64,000 nt of DNA, from NCBI GenBank assembly GCA_033964015.1, contig CM066919.1, positions 28,239,459 through 28,303,458 of the forward strand, written 5' to 3'. Origin of the DNA: Scolanthus callimorphus (taxonomy: Eukaryota; Cnidaria; Anthozoa; Actiniaria; Edwardsiidae). A program made the translations under genes and the position numbers. Of the stretch, positions 54,935 to 64,000 are shown piece by piece (positions within the stretch are counted from its first letter, which is position 1; each line of letters starts with the position of its first letter). The notes under the pieces were generated by a model. The model ran no database searches. It was not told where the DNA came from and saw only the letters and a list, made by a program, of their open reading frames with translations.

Positions 54935-55576
54935 CCCGGCGTAATCAATCGAACGTTCGGTAATCGAACTCAATCGACTTCCAATCGTTCGATTGATTTT
55001 CGACTTGTTCGGCAATCGAACACAATCGAACTCACAGCAAAATCTTCACAATCGAACAAAATCGAACGTTCGGAAATCGAACGTTAAACATCCTTAGATT
55101 TGTCTCCCTAAAGGTACCAAATTGGGAGTGGTTTTAGCTGATTTTGACTCCTAAAAATTACCAACAAGTCCGAATATAGTGTAGATTTGTAACACACCTG
55201 AACTACTAGAGGTTTTAAGCTACAATGTTAAGGCAATAATGCCTTTCCTTTTTTTTACCTCCAAAAGGTAAAAACAGTCGATTTTAACCCCTAAAAATAA
55301 CATGGACGGCAAGCATCCCCATCCCAAGTCCCCTCTTTCCCCTAATTGCTGTTAACTAGACTTATTTTCCCTGTCACACATTATTCATAACTTAAAACCG
55401 AACAAAATCGAACAATCCAATCTGTTCGATTGATGGTGTTCGATTTTGTTCGAAAATCGAACTCACAGCAAAGCTCCAGTTCGATTGTGTTCGATCGCCG
55501 AACAAATCGAACGATTGGTGTTCGATTGAGTTCGATTGATTTCTTGTTCGGATTAAGTTCGATTGATTACGCCGGG
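54935..55576. mobile_element. 642-bp element rich in TCGAACGTTCG / AATCGAAC motifs
   Basis: The ends CCCGGCGTAATCAATCGAAC and complement are flanked by ATACTG on both sides (54929 and 55577). Both flanks of the interior carry many AATCGAAC / GTTCGATT copies facing each other. Copy 2 only. Confidence 0.68.
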
Positions 55577-56024
55577 ATACTGCTCTAGCCTCTAGCGCGG
55601 ATAGATTATTGCTTTGTACATTCAGCTCTGCGTGAGAATGTATGTTAAGGAAAATTTGCCAGGTATAGAAACGCCAATGATTTAAAGGATCGAATATTTC
55701 GGGATTTTAATTTCAGCTCGTTCGGCGGAAGAAACGAAAAGTTCCACAAATATTTTTAGGTACTTTTTCTTCATATATTTTGCAGATAAGTACCTGTTAG
55801 AGGTCCGTTCTAGCAATTCAAGCAAATCACACTTGTTGATAGCCTGAATTTCAGGCGCATTTTCCCTCGTAAAAAATATGCGAACACAGCGGTCAGTAAC
55901 AATAGATCAAATGAAAATAGCGCAAAGGTTGCTGGTTGACTATGGGCCTTTCAAATGCTGCCTGCCTGGCCACGAAGGGCGTGCACAAAGGATGACGGGA
56001 GCAGAAAGAAAGGAATAGCTTTAC

Positions 56025-56157
56025 CTCATTTTTAAATGGTTCATGAGCCACAGCAGCCGCATCCCAATACGGAATGGTTACACACGGATTCCATTCTCGT
56101 AGCAAATTCTCCATTTTCAAAAGGTAATTTCTATGCCAAGGTAGGAATTGTTCAGGC
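56025..56157 (-). CDS. T4 exon 3: CuA core
   Basis: 133 nt, with the same protein as T2 exon 3 (PEQFLPWHRNYLLKMENLLR and TIPYWDAAAVAHEPF). Acceptor and donor are conserved. Confidence 0.88.
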
Positions 56158-56184
56158 CTAACAAATAGATGAAGTATTGAGTAG

Positions 56185-56408
56185 TTAGAGCGGATTTCAG
56201 ATGACCGTCGTGTTTGCAATTGGTTTGCTTTCTCATTGGCTGTTTATTTCTATCAACCAATCAAGGAATTACTAGCCAATTGGTTCGGCTCCTGATTGGC
56301 TGGGCTGGAAACCATTCAGCAGTAAGTTGTAATTACTCTTGTTTCTGATTGGCTAGTGATTGCACAATTGCGTTTACTTTAACGATGGTAATCTGAAATC
56401 CGCTCTAT
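56185..56408. mobile_element. MITE with TAGAGCGGATTTCAGATGAC ends (copy 2 only)
   Basis: Inverted ends, with CCAATCA / TGATTGG motifs inside. It lies in T4 intron 2 and is absent from T2. Confidence 0.6.
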
Positions 56409-56629
56409 ATAGCAGGTGTGGTCAACTCAAAAACAAAAGACACAGAATGTTAACATGTATATTTCACAGTTTGTACCGTCCTCAGATAAATCCGCACCGT
56501 ACGTAACGTTTGTATCGTAGATCCCTTGCAGGGCCCCATAAACTGCATTATTATATATGGGGGATTCCTTGGCGACATTGGGTTATTTAAAAAAAAATCG
56601 AGGAACTCAAAATTTTCAAAAATTGCTCT

Positions 56630-57778
56630 ACTCCTGTGGAAATTCCAGACTCCAGGTCTACAGCCCCTGTGGAAATTTGAAGCAACCGCACTGTGGAAAA
56701 TCCTCATTCTCTTGTGGGCCTGTGGAAATGGGTAAACTGAATGGCCCTGTGGAAATTCTCCAGGGTAAAAACCAACAAGCCCTGTGGAAATTCTCCAGGG
56801 TAAAAACCAACAAGCCCTGTGGAAATTCTCCAGGGTAAAAACTAACAAGCCCTGTGGAAATTCTCCAGGGTTAAAAACAACAAGCCCTGTGGAAATTCTC
56901 CAGGGTAAAAACTAACAAGCCCTGTGGAAATTCTCCAGGGTAAAAACCAACAAGCCCTGTGGAAATTCTCCAGGGTTAAAAACAACAAGCCCTGTGGAAA
57001 TTCTCCAGGGTAAAAACCAACAAGCCCTGTGGAAATTCTCAAGGGTCAAAACTAACAAGCCCTGTGGAAATTCTCCAGGGTAAAAACCAACAAGCCCTGT
57101 GGAAATTCTCCAGGGTAAAAACCAACAAGCCCTGTGGAAATTCTCCAGGGTAAAAACCAACAAGTCCTGTGGAAATTCTCCAGGGTAAAAAACAACAAAC
57201 CCTGTGGAAATTCTCCAGGGTAAAAACCAACAAGCCCTGTGGAAATTCTCCAGGGTAAAAACCAACAAGTCCTGTGGAAATTCTCCAGGGTAAAAACTAA
57301 CAAGCCCTGTGGAAATTCTCCAGGGTAAAAACCAACAAGCCCTGTGGAAATTCTCCAGGGTAAAAACCAACAAGCCCTGTGGAATTCTCCAGGTAAAAAC
57401 CAACAAGCCCTGTGGAAATTCTCCAGGGTAAAAACTAACAAGCCCTGTGGAAATTCTCCAGGGTCAAAACCAACAAGTCCTGTGGAAATTCTCCAGGGTC
57501 AAAACTAACAAGCCCTGTGGAAATTCTCCAGGGTAAAAACCAACAAGCCCTGTGGAAATTCTCCAGGGTAAAAACCAACAAGCCCTGTGGAAATTCTCCA
57601 GGGTAAAAACTAACAAGCCCTGTGGAAATTCTCCAGGGTCAAAACCAACAAGTCCTGTGGAAATTCTCCAGGGTCAAAACTAACAAGCCCTGTGGAAATT
57701 CTCCAGGGTAAAAACCAACAAGTCCTGTGGAAATTCTCCAGGGTAGAAAACAACAAACCCTGTGGAAATTCTCCAGGT
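56630..57778. repeat. 35-bp minisatellite, expanded allele
   Basis: The same unit as 20780-21125, now about 30 nearly identical copies, in T4 intron 2. Variants (AAC versus AAA, AGTCC versus AGCCC) form blocks, as expected for expansion by unequal exchange. Confidence 0.88.
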
Positions 57779-57916
57779 TCCTCGATAGGGGGGGGGGGGG
57801 GGACGGATATAATGCAGCATGCATAAGTCCAGCATAAGACCCTAAAGCTCCCGTGTATAATACCCTTCAGAAGATTGGATTTCTACCTGGATATTAGTAG
57901 CATTGTGTCGACTTAC

Positions 57917-58199
57917 CTGTGAATACCTGTGGGGAAGAGATCGGTGTGCAAATTGACCAAGTATTCATACTTTTCCTTGTACCCGTCTAGAGTTGACACA
58001 TTCTTGTAGGCCCAAATGTATTGCTCTCTCTCTCCCTTTTCCATTGAGGTGAACTCTTGTCGAATGCGATAGCAGTCAACTAACTGAGTGCCTCTACACG
58101 TGCATAGGTCACAATTTGTTGGATGATACCCGCGTTCACCATCGCTCACCCAATCACGACCTCGGCGAAAACGAACCTTGCACCACGCGCGTGCACACA
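57917..58199 (-). CDS. T4 exon 2: Cys-rich segment and first CuA histidines
   Basis: 283 nt as in T2, with RDWVSDGERG in place of RDWANDGERG. An insertion private to copy 2 begins about 17 bp upstream of the acceptor, leaving TGTTTTTGTCCAG but replacing the likely branch-point region. Confidence 0.85.
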
Positions 58200-58216
58200 C
58201 TGGACAAAAACAGTAA

Positions 58217-58530
58217 GTATATATAATAGGACTCCATGCTGTCCAATTAAGAAAAAATTGGATGATTCAGAGGAACTCCAAAATTGGACGAGGCCGCAGG
58301 CCGAGTCCTATTTGGAGTTCCAAGGAATCATCCATTTTTTTCTTAATTGGACAAGCTTGGAGTCCTGTTATTTATTAATTATATAACATCCATGTTCAAA
58401 CCCAAACTGTCCAATTTTAGCGCGAACTGTCCAATTAGAGCGCGCGCGATCCAATTAAAAAATAATTGGACGATTCAAGAAAAATCGATCTGCCGGCACA
58501 ATGGGATTTCGAGCTGGCTATATAATTACT
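58217..58530. mobile_element. Copy 2-specific element before the T4 exon 2 acceptor
   Basis: GGACTCCATGCTGTCCAATT and its inverse (AATTGGACAAGCTTGGAGTC) frame repeated GTCCAATT motifs. It starts 17 bp upstream of the exon 2 acceptor. Confidence 0.55.
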
Positions 58531-59292
58531 TGATAAATTACTTATTTCATTATAAATAAATAAAAACATTTATAGAGAAATATACTGTACTGTGGTCCCG
58601 TAGACAAGTCTTCGAAGTTTACTCTAAATTTTTCCGCCAAAATGTGCCAATATATCTTCACTTGAACGCATTCGCTACAGTTGCCCCTCATTTATATATC
58701 GCAGGTTCCCCGGCCAAGCTCTGTGGGAGTTTAAAATAATTACTTGAATAAAGCTGAAGTATCTGAGAAGTAGTTTTAATACCGTAATGTAATCAATGTA
58801 AGAGGAGGGGGTGAAATAGAAATCGCTAAATACGGACTCAAAACTCAAATTTATCGGAATTATAGGATGACTGAATGAAAGTATATTTTATTATTGTAGT
58901 TATTTCTCTTACAGAAGGGATGTCATGTACACCTATTTCACTTATATTAACGTTGCTCTGCAAAACGTAAAACCATGAACGATGCATCATAATGAAGACT
59001 CTACTTCTCGTATTTTCCTCGAGTTCGGCAAACCAAACTAAACTAAAAAAAACAATGGCACTTTGTTTATTGCTTTGAGACACAATTTGGCGTGAACCGC
59101 TTCGTTCTAGGCAGGAATTACCATTACGACTTATGAAGCATGGTTCATGGTTTTACGTTTTGCAGAGCAACGTTTATTGAAACAGGTGTATGTTCATGTA
59201 AGTGAAGCAATATCAAATAACATTACGGTATTGAAACTCCCACGGAGCTTTGGGAACCTGTGATTATATCAGAACACCTTTCCGTTTGCCCT

Positions 59293-59413
59293 TAGCCTTC
59301 TTGCAGGCGGTACTGGGTGTTTTTATCGCGGAAAACCCGGTCCGTTCACTGATCGGGCGCCATTTTGGAATTTTGAGGTGAGCGGTCCCAAGTACCGCCC
59401 TGCAAGCAGGCTA
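59293..59413. mobile_element. 121-bp MULE-like MITE, copy 2 partner
   Basis: Same insertion and the same 9-bp duplication (GTTTGCCCT at 59284 and 59414). Confidence 0.65.
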
Positions 59414-59518
59414 GTTTGCCCTCTGTACGTAGACGAAGATAACAAAAAAAACACAGCATGTTTAAGCTGTGCAAAATGCCAAAGTTTTATGCAACTCGGG
59501 TGAATACTGAACGAGATA

Positions 59519-59975
59519 AAGCCATTCAAAAACTCCAAAAATTACAGGAATTTTATGAGTGTCTTGACGTCCGGCATTACACGACAGGGATTTATTGGCA
59601 CGGCTCGGATAAAAAGTGGTACGGGTACCAAATTTAATGGCACGGCCCGGGTATATTGCCGCTGTGTAAATGGCTTTTCCGAACTACATTTTGTCAGAGC
59701 CCGACCGAAATTTCATCCGTGCCAGGACTACGTGGTGAGGTAGTCCCAGTGGTACGGGTACCAAATTTAATGGCACGGCCCGGGTATATTGCCGCTGTGT
59801 AAATGGCTTTGCCAAACTACATTTTGTCAGAGCCCGACCGAAATTTCATCCGTGCCGGGACTACGTGGCGAGGTAGTCCCAGAACCATTTTTATCCGAGC
59901 CGTGCTAAAAATGTCTGTCGTGTAAATGGGGCTAAATCTTCTCAAATTTTGAATTTTGGAGTTTGTAAATGGCTG
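59519..59975. mobile_element. Nested inverted-repeat element, copy 2 partner
   Basis: Same structure as 22437-22895, in T4 intron 1. Confidence 0.55.
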
Positions 59976-60084
59976 TATGTCAGTTTTGTTCCGATTAACG
60001 GCATTTTGTATAATTAAACACGCTCACGATATGAAAATCCGGCAATGCGGTTTGACTTTTGTTTATCCGCTGTGCATGCCTTAC

Positions 60085-60130
60085 CAGCCAGAGAACCCAC
60101 AATCACAAGAACAAGCAAACATTCTTTCAT
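60085..60130 (-). CDS. T4 exon 1: signal peptide
   Basis: Identical in length and phase to T2 exon 1 (MKECLLVLVIVGSLA, donor GTAAGG). Confidence 0.75.
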
Positions 60131-60210
60131 CTTAAGACAGGATCAGAAGGAAGAATCTGAAAAAGGCAAATGAACAAACAAATGGGTCCTTCGTATAATG
60201 AAATACTGAA

Positions 60211-60213
<3 letters not shown>

Positions 60214-60250
<37 letters not shown>

Positions 60251-60632
60251 TTATATAGCGCCATATACATTAACTGTTCTATGGCGCTTTACAATGCTAC
60301 AATTAAAAAATAAGAATCTATAATAATAATAATAATAATAATCTATAAAAATGCTTGTTTAAAAAGATGAGTTTTTAGGCGCGTTTTAAAAATTAAAAGA
60401 GAACTGCTTCTCCTTATGTCAATGGGCAGGGCATTCCATAACTTAGGGGCTATCACTGAGAATGCCCTGTCACCATAAGTCTTTTGATTAGACCCAGGGA
60501 CGACAAGGAGACATTGATTTGCTGAGCGAAGACTACGACCTGGACTATAGTGATGTAATAAATTGCTAATATATAAAGGTGCTAAATTATTAAGAGATTT
60601 AAAAACTAATAATAATATTTTAAAAATAATTC
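60214..60632 (-). mobile_element. 5'-truncated LINE (CR1/L2-like) 3' end (copy 2 only)
   Basis: The 99-codon minus-strand frame (60642-60343) is a reverse-transcriptase C-terminus of the common type. Its motifs include LNNLAPLYISNLL, RSANQCLLVVP, GDRAFSVIAPKLWNALPIDI and FKTRLKTHLF. A 3' UTR with GGCGCTATATAAATTTATT and an (AAT)n tail follows. GAAAAT flanks both ends (60208 and 60633) and copy 1 has the empty site. It lies 84 bp upstream of the T4 start. Confidence 0.85.
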
Positions 60633-60741
60633 GAAAATACACTCGATGAATAAACCGCGTTTATTTAAGAACTTCGAGGATGATTCCCCCCGGACTCCCT
60701 TACAAGAACTGTACGTACCAGTATGTGCCGCCAAAAGGGAT

Positions 60742-61001
60742 CCGATTTTTTTGGGTATCGTTTACGAAATGCTCTATAGAACAGGATATGATACTTTTTA
60801 ATATAGCCACGATATAACGCGCGCTCTGATTGGTCCAAATCTATGCTCTATTACACCGATAAAGTAATGGTTCTCCCCCGCTATATCATAAAAGCATTAG
60901 AGCACAACTTTCTATGACTTTATCGGCAAATAGAGCACTTGTGATGTTGGGATAGACACTCGAAACGTTTTAGAATCACTCGCCTGCGGCTCGTGATTTT
61001 A
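60742..61001. mobile_element. Copy 2-specific inverted-repeat segment upstream of T4
   Basis: AGAGCACAACTTTCTATGAC and related GCTCTATTACACCGATAAAG motifs face each other. Copy 1 keeps only the right-hand part (23230-23310). Confidence 0.45.
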
Positions 61002-61911
61002 CAACGTTCTCGTGTCTCTCCCAACACGCGTGCTCTATTGCGCCGATAGAGTCATAGAAAGTTGTGCTCTAATGCTTAAGTAATCAAGATCTCACAGACT
61101 TTGTCAGGTCTCTGCACACGTGAGATGGTTCCCATAAAACAAGAGTGAAAAATGTAAATCGCAATTGATCAACTTCCTCAGACAAGTATTTATCTCGTGT
61201 AGAAGACACTATAATTATATCCAAAATATCCGCGAGTTTGTTCCAAGGCAGCCAACGGAACGGAACAAAGAGTGTCAACAAGAAACAAAAGATTCTTCCA
61301 AGCTTAGTGCTATTCCGCCTTTCAGAATTTACGAAATCACGTAATAACATAATGAAGTTGACCCACAGTTGTACAATCATGCAATAAAATGGATGAAAGA
61401 AAACTAGAGACCAAGATACTTTACCTTTTTAGACTCCTCAAAACATCGACATCCACGCCACGTAGAGATTGTGGAACAGTCGTGTTCTTTGTTGCATTTT
61501 TTTTAAAGAAGTTTGTCTAGAAACCGTTTTCGCTAAATATTAAACATTTCAAGTTAGAATATAAATTAGAGCTCTCAACAATACTCTACCCGTCCTTCTT
61601 CAGGACCCCCACCTTTCTTACCTCGCTTTTGTCGGGTGGTTCGCCAAAAAATAAACATTGCTTTCTTCAACCTTCAGTGGTAATATTATTATTATGCCAA
61701 GAAAAATCTTAAGAGTTGACATAATAAATATATATTTTACAGTCTTGTAAAAGTTCTGAAGGAAGTTCGAAGGAAATTCTCCCAGACTCCACTCATCCGG
61801 GGTTTTCACTCATCCGGGGTTTTCGCTCATCCGGGGTTTTCGCTCATCCGGGGTTCTCACTTATCCGGGGTTTTCGCGTCAGTAATCTCCCTGGACGAAC
61901 CTTGCAGTAAA

Positions 61912-62320
61912 GGCCATGTTACACGAGGCAATTTTTCTTGCAACTCGCAACGCAACGATGACGAATCCAAAATCATTGCGAGTTGCCGCGGGATGTTACA
62001 CGTTTGCAATATTCTTTGCAACCTGCAATGTGCCCGCGTGTAAAATAATAAATTACAGCGGCACTATCAAAATCAAGCGCGCTGGTTGGCTCATTAAGGG
62101 AATCATTGCGCGATAAATTGCCAAGACATGTTACACGTCGCAACTTGTCTCGCAACGTTGCGAAAAGTAGAGCTTGGTTTTACATTATCTGCAACTCGCA
62201 ACGCAACAAACATTGCATTGCAACAAACATTGCATTGCAGGGTGATGTTACAAGGCGCGCTTTTGGCTGCAACTCGCAACGCAACAAATATTGAGTTGCG
62301 AGTTGCAATAAAATTGCCCC
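61912..62320. mobile_element. MITE rich in GCAACTCGCAACGCAAC (copy 2 only)
   Basis: The left end GGCCATGTTACACGAGGCAA and right end TTGCAATAAAATTGCC are partly inverted. The interior repeats GTTACACG and GCAACTCGCAACGCAAC. Copy 1 reads AAGGCCCGGGTGCCCAGGG at this point. Confidence 0.6.
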
Positions 62321-62921
62321 AGGGCACAGAAAGCACGCCGAAACCATGTGCCACAAATTGGTGTCATTTGTCGCCTGTTCTTAACCTGACTTAACCTGAA
62401 TTTCCAACATGGTGCAAGAACCAGGCCACTATTGTTCACTATCAAACTTTTATTGTCGATCATATGTTTCGTGTGGTGTGTTTGAGTTATTATACCATGA
62501 CGAAGTAGTCCTATGCAGGTCTCAGTCATTCGTTTTACAATTTGCGCTACCTTACATCAACTGCAAGTGTAATGTTCCTCTATTGCGTCTAAAACTTGAC
62601 ACTAATATTGTGAAGGCAAACAAAAAGCGTAACATACACTGCCACGCTCGCAGCTCGCATTCTTTGAGGGGGGTTCGTTGTCCTCAGCTTTTCAGAAAAA
62701 AACTTGTATAAACCAAATTTATAACATTTTGTCGTGTTCCCTATTCTAACCAAAACCCTGATTTTTCTGGCCCCAAGGGGGTTCGTTCGAACCCCCTCCT
62801 GAGGCTGATTGCAACATTTTGTCTACGGCTTCTTCTAGTTCAAGTTCTAGCTCTACACAAGGGAGATTTATAACCAACTAACAATACAAAACCTGTTTGT
62901 CAAGTTCAACCAGTCTGCCGA

Positions 62922-63162
62922 TCAGACGTTCACGAGGTGATCACGTGCCTGTTTCTTCTTCAGATCCATGCTTCTCTTTTTTCGCACCTCCTTATCAATG
63001 TCCTTCACTCTCATTCCTAGTCCCTTGTCTTTGGTGGACTTTAGGGCGCTGGGTTTCAGTCTTCTGCGAGGTTCTAGCGATTTTTGCTCTTGAAGTACCT
63101 TTTTCCTCTCCGCATAACCGACATGGAACGTATTGAATTCCAAGTTACCGACACGAGTGAAT
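62922..63162 (-). CDS. T5 last exon: short basic tail (rest of gene beyond window)
   Basis: 241 nt, homologous to T3 exon 7 with a few changes (FTRVGNLEFNTFHV, MRVKDIDKEVRKKRSMDLKK). Upstream exons would start just past position 64000. T5 is probably the gene that donated the 3' half of T3. Confidence 0.8.
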
Positions 63163-63189
63163 CTGCATAAAACACATAGCAAACAAATG

Positions 63190-64000
63190 CCTTTGTTTAG
63201 AGTGTTATCGTACGACTGGCCCTGCCCTGCCAGCTATCAGAACCTTAAGGTTCCTGGCCTCTTGCGTCGTTTGTAAGAGACGCCCCACCTAGATATTAGC
63301 GTAAGCTACCATAGGTTAATGTATTTAAGTATACTTAAGCAAACTGGCGAGAGTAAATGATAGTCACCTTGTAATCACTCCAAAGAGGTCGATTGGTTAA
63401 CAGAACAATGCGCTCTATTCAGTCTACGGTTGGTAAATTAATATTAGAATGTCTTAGAATCAGGCGCAGATCCAGACCGGTTTACACCGGTTTACGTAAT
63501 CCGGTCACAATTTTCTGATCTATTTTTCTTAGCTTTTGATATTCTCAAGAGCCATTCACCGACCCTAAAAAGGATATATGCAGTATGCGAGCGAATTGAA
63601 CATTGAGGCAAGAAAGGGACTCGAACCCAGAGCTCCCCGGCTCGTAACCTCGCGGAGGAGGCTCTGGTGACAGCCACTGACGCATGCGTAAAAGAAAGTG
63701 GTGTATTTTTATGCTTCATATCTACTTTTAGATCGTTCAAACCAAAGTCAAAGATTGAAAAGACGACTAGGAAACGAATGCCCGTGTTATGAAATTGAAA
63801 ATTTTGAGTCATCCAGTTGGAAAATAAATGTAAAGGTGTAATGTAAGTGTTTTAATCTTTACATGAATGCCCGTGTTATTTTGGCAAAGCGAGATTAGGA
63901 AGCCAGTTTTATGTACGCGTGCGCGAAATTTCAGCCAATCAGCGAAGGCCCTGAAATGGATGTCTCCAGAACCTCCCCTGCGAGGCGACGAGCTGGTGAG
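63190..64000. other. T5 intron 6, right edge of window
   Basis: Matches 25385-26025 from about 63344. The segment 63210-63343 is private to copy 2. No exon is visible before the window ends. Confidence 0.45.
63600..63690 (-). repeat. tRNA-like / SINE-like fragment, copy 2 partner
   Basis: Same GGGTTCGAGTCCC motif and flanks as 25620-25705. Confidence 0.3.

Larger units (their letters stand above)
48671..60130 (-). pseudogene. T4: copy of T2 with frameshifts in exons 6 and 7
   Basis: Exons are 60130-60085, 58199-57917, 56157-56025, 52353-52194, 51499-51189, 49712-49529 and 49217-48671. Exons 1-5 match T2 in length, phase and nearly all residues, so the signal peptide and both copper sites are intact. 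Exon 6 has one C fewer than T2 in the LPGGV motif, giving TGA at 49623-49625 and a predicted 340-residue protein that ends just after the catalytic core. Exon 7 carries two more single-base losses and fewer repeats. An active but tail-less enzyme is possible. So is a decaying copy, or base-call errors. A LINE fragment lies 84 bp upstream of the start codon. Confidence 0.75.
29339..64000. repeat. Segmental duplication, copy 2 (continues past the right edge)
   Basis: This is the direct repeat of the block at 6802-29338, enlarged by about 15 kb of insertions. The largest are 31861-40919, 42062-42486, 42935-43466, 43601-48420, 54018-54533, 58217-58530, 60214-60632 and 61912-62320. The copy starts inside the CuA exon of T3. 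The window ends before exon 6 of T5 would appear. High identity plus insertion differences fits a recent tandem duplication. It also fits two haplotypes placed in tandem by an assembler. Confidence 0.88.

Noticed and set aside
56630..57778. CRISPR-like array
   Set aside because: Regular 35-bp units without unique spacers, inside an intron of an animal gene. It is a minisatellite.

Overview
The window is animal genomic DNA, probably from an anthozoan cnidarian such as a reef coral. The evidence is small exons with consistent intron phases, no operon-like packing, a non-LTR retrotransposon 3' end with an (AAT)n tail, and very many inverted-repeat DNA elements. The species is an inference. No complete housekeeping gene is visible. 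All recognisable protein-coding sequence belongs to one family: secreted tyrosinase/phenoloxidase-type type-3 copper proteins. They lie head-to-tail on the minus strand and are called T1 to T5 from left to right.

Layout. Positions 1-3090 hold small inverted-repeat elements and a 100-bp satellite. T1 (3091-8377) has exons 1-4 and a fifth exon that runs into the satellite. T2 (12385-23052) is complete: seven exons and 678 predicted residues, made of a signal peptide, a Cys-rich segment, CuA, CuB and a long Glu/Lys- then Pro-rich tail. T3 (24751-30915) has seven exon positions but its exon 3 is cut in half. T4 (48671-60130) is a near-copy of T2 with frameshifts in its last two exons. T5 is represented only by its last exon (62922-63162).

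The window is essentially two copies of one block: copy 1 at 6802-29338 and copy 2 from 29339 to beyond the right edge. Exons differ by very few residues between copies. The junction at 29338/29339 falls inside the CuA exon, so T3 looks like a chimera: a T1-type 5' half joined to a T3/T5-type 3' half, with the second half of exon 3 lost. Many elements occur in only one copy. They include a 9-kb nested insertion (31861-40919) containing a 5.3-kb foldback element with an exact 9-bp target duplication, a 4.8-kb TA-flanked pogo-like element (43601-48420), a truncated LINE just upstream of T4, and a Harbinger-like element in copy 1. Minisatellites in introns also differ in copy number. An alternative that cannot be excluded from sequence alone is that the two copies are allelic haplotypes joined by the assembler.

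Function. Tyrosinases oxidise phenols to quinones for melanin synthesis, sclerotisation or matrix cross-linking, and in cnidarians they are linked to melanisation-based defence. The T2 and T3/T5 types share the catalytic core but have quite different C-terminal tails (Pro/Glu-rich versus short and basic), which suggests different partners or deposition sites. That last step is inference.
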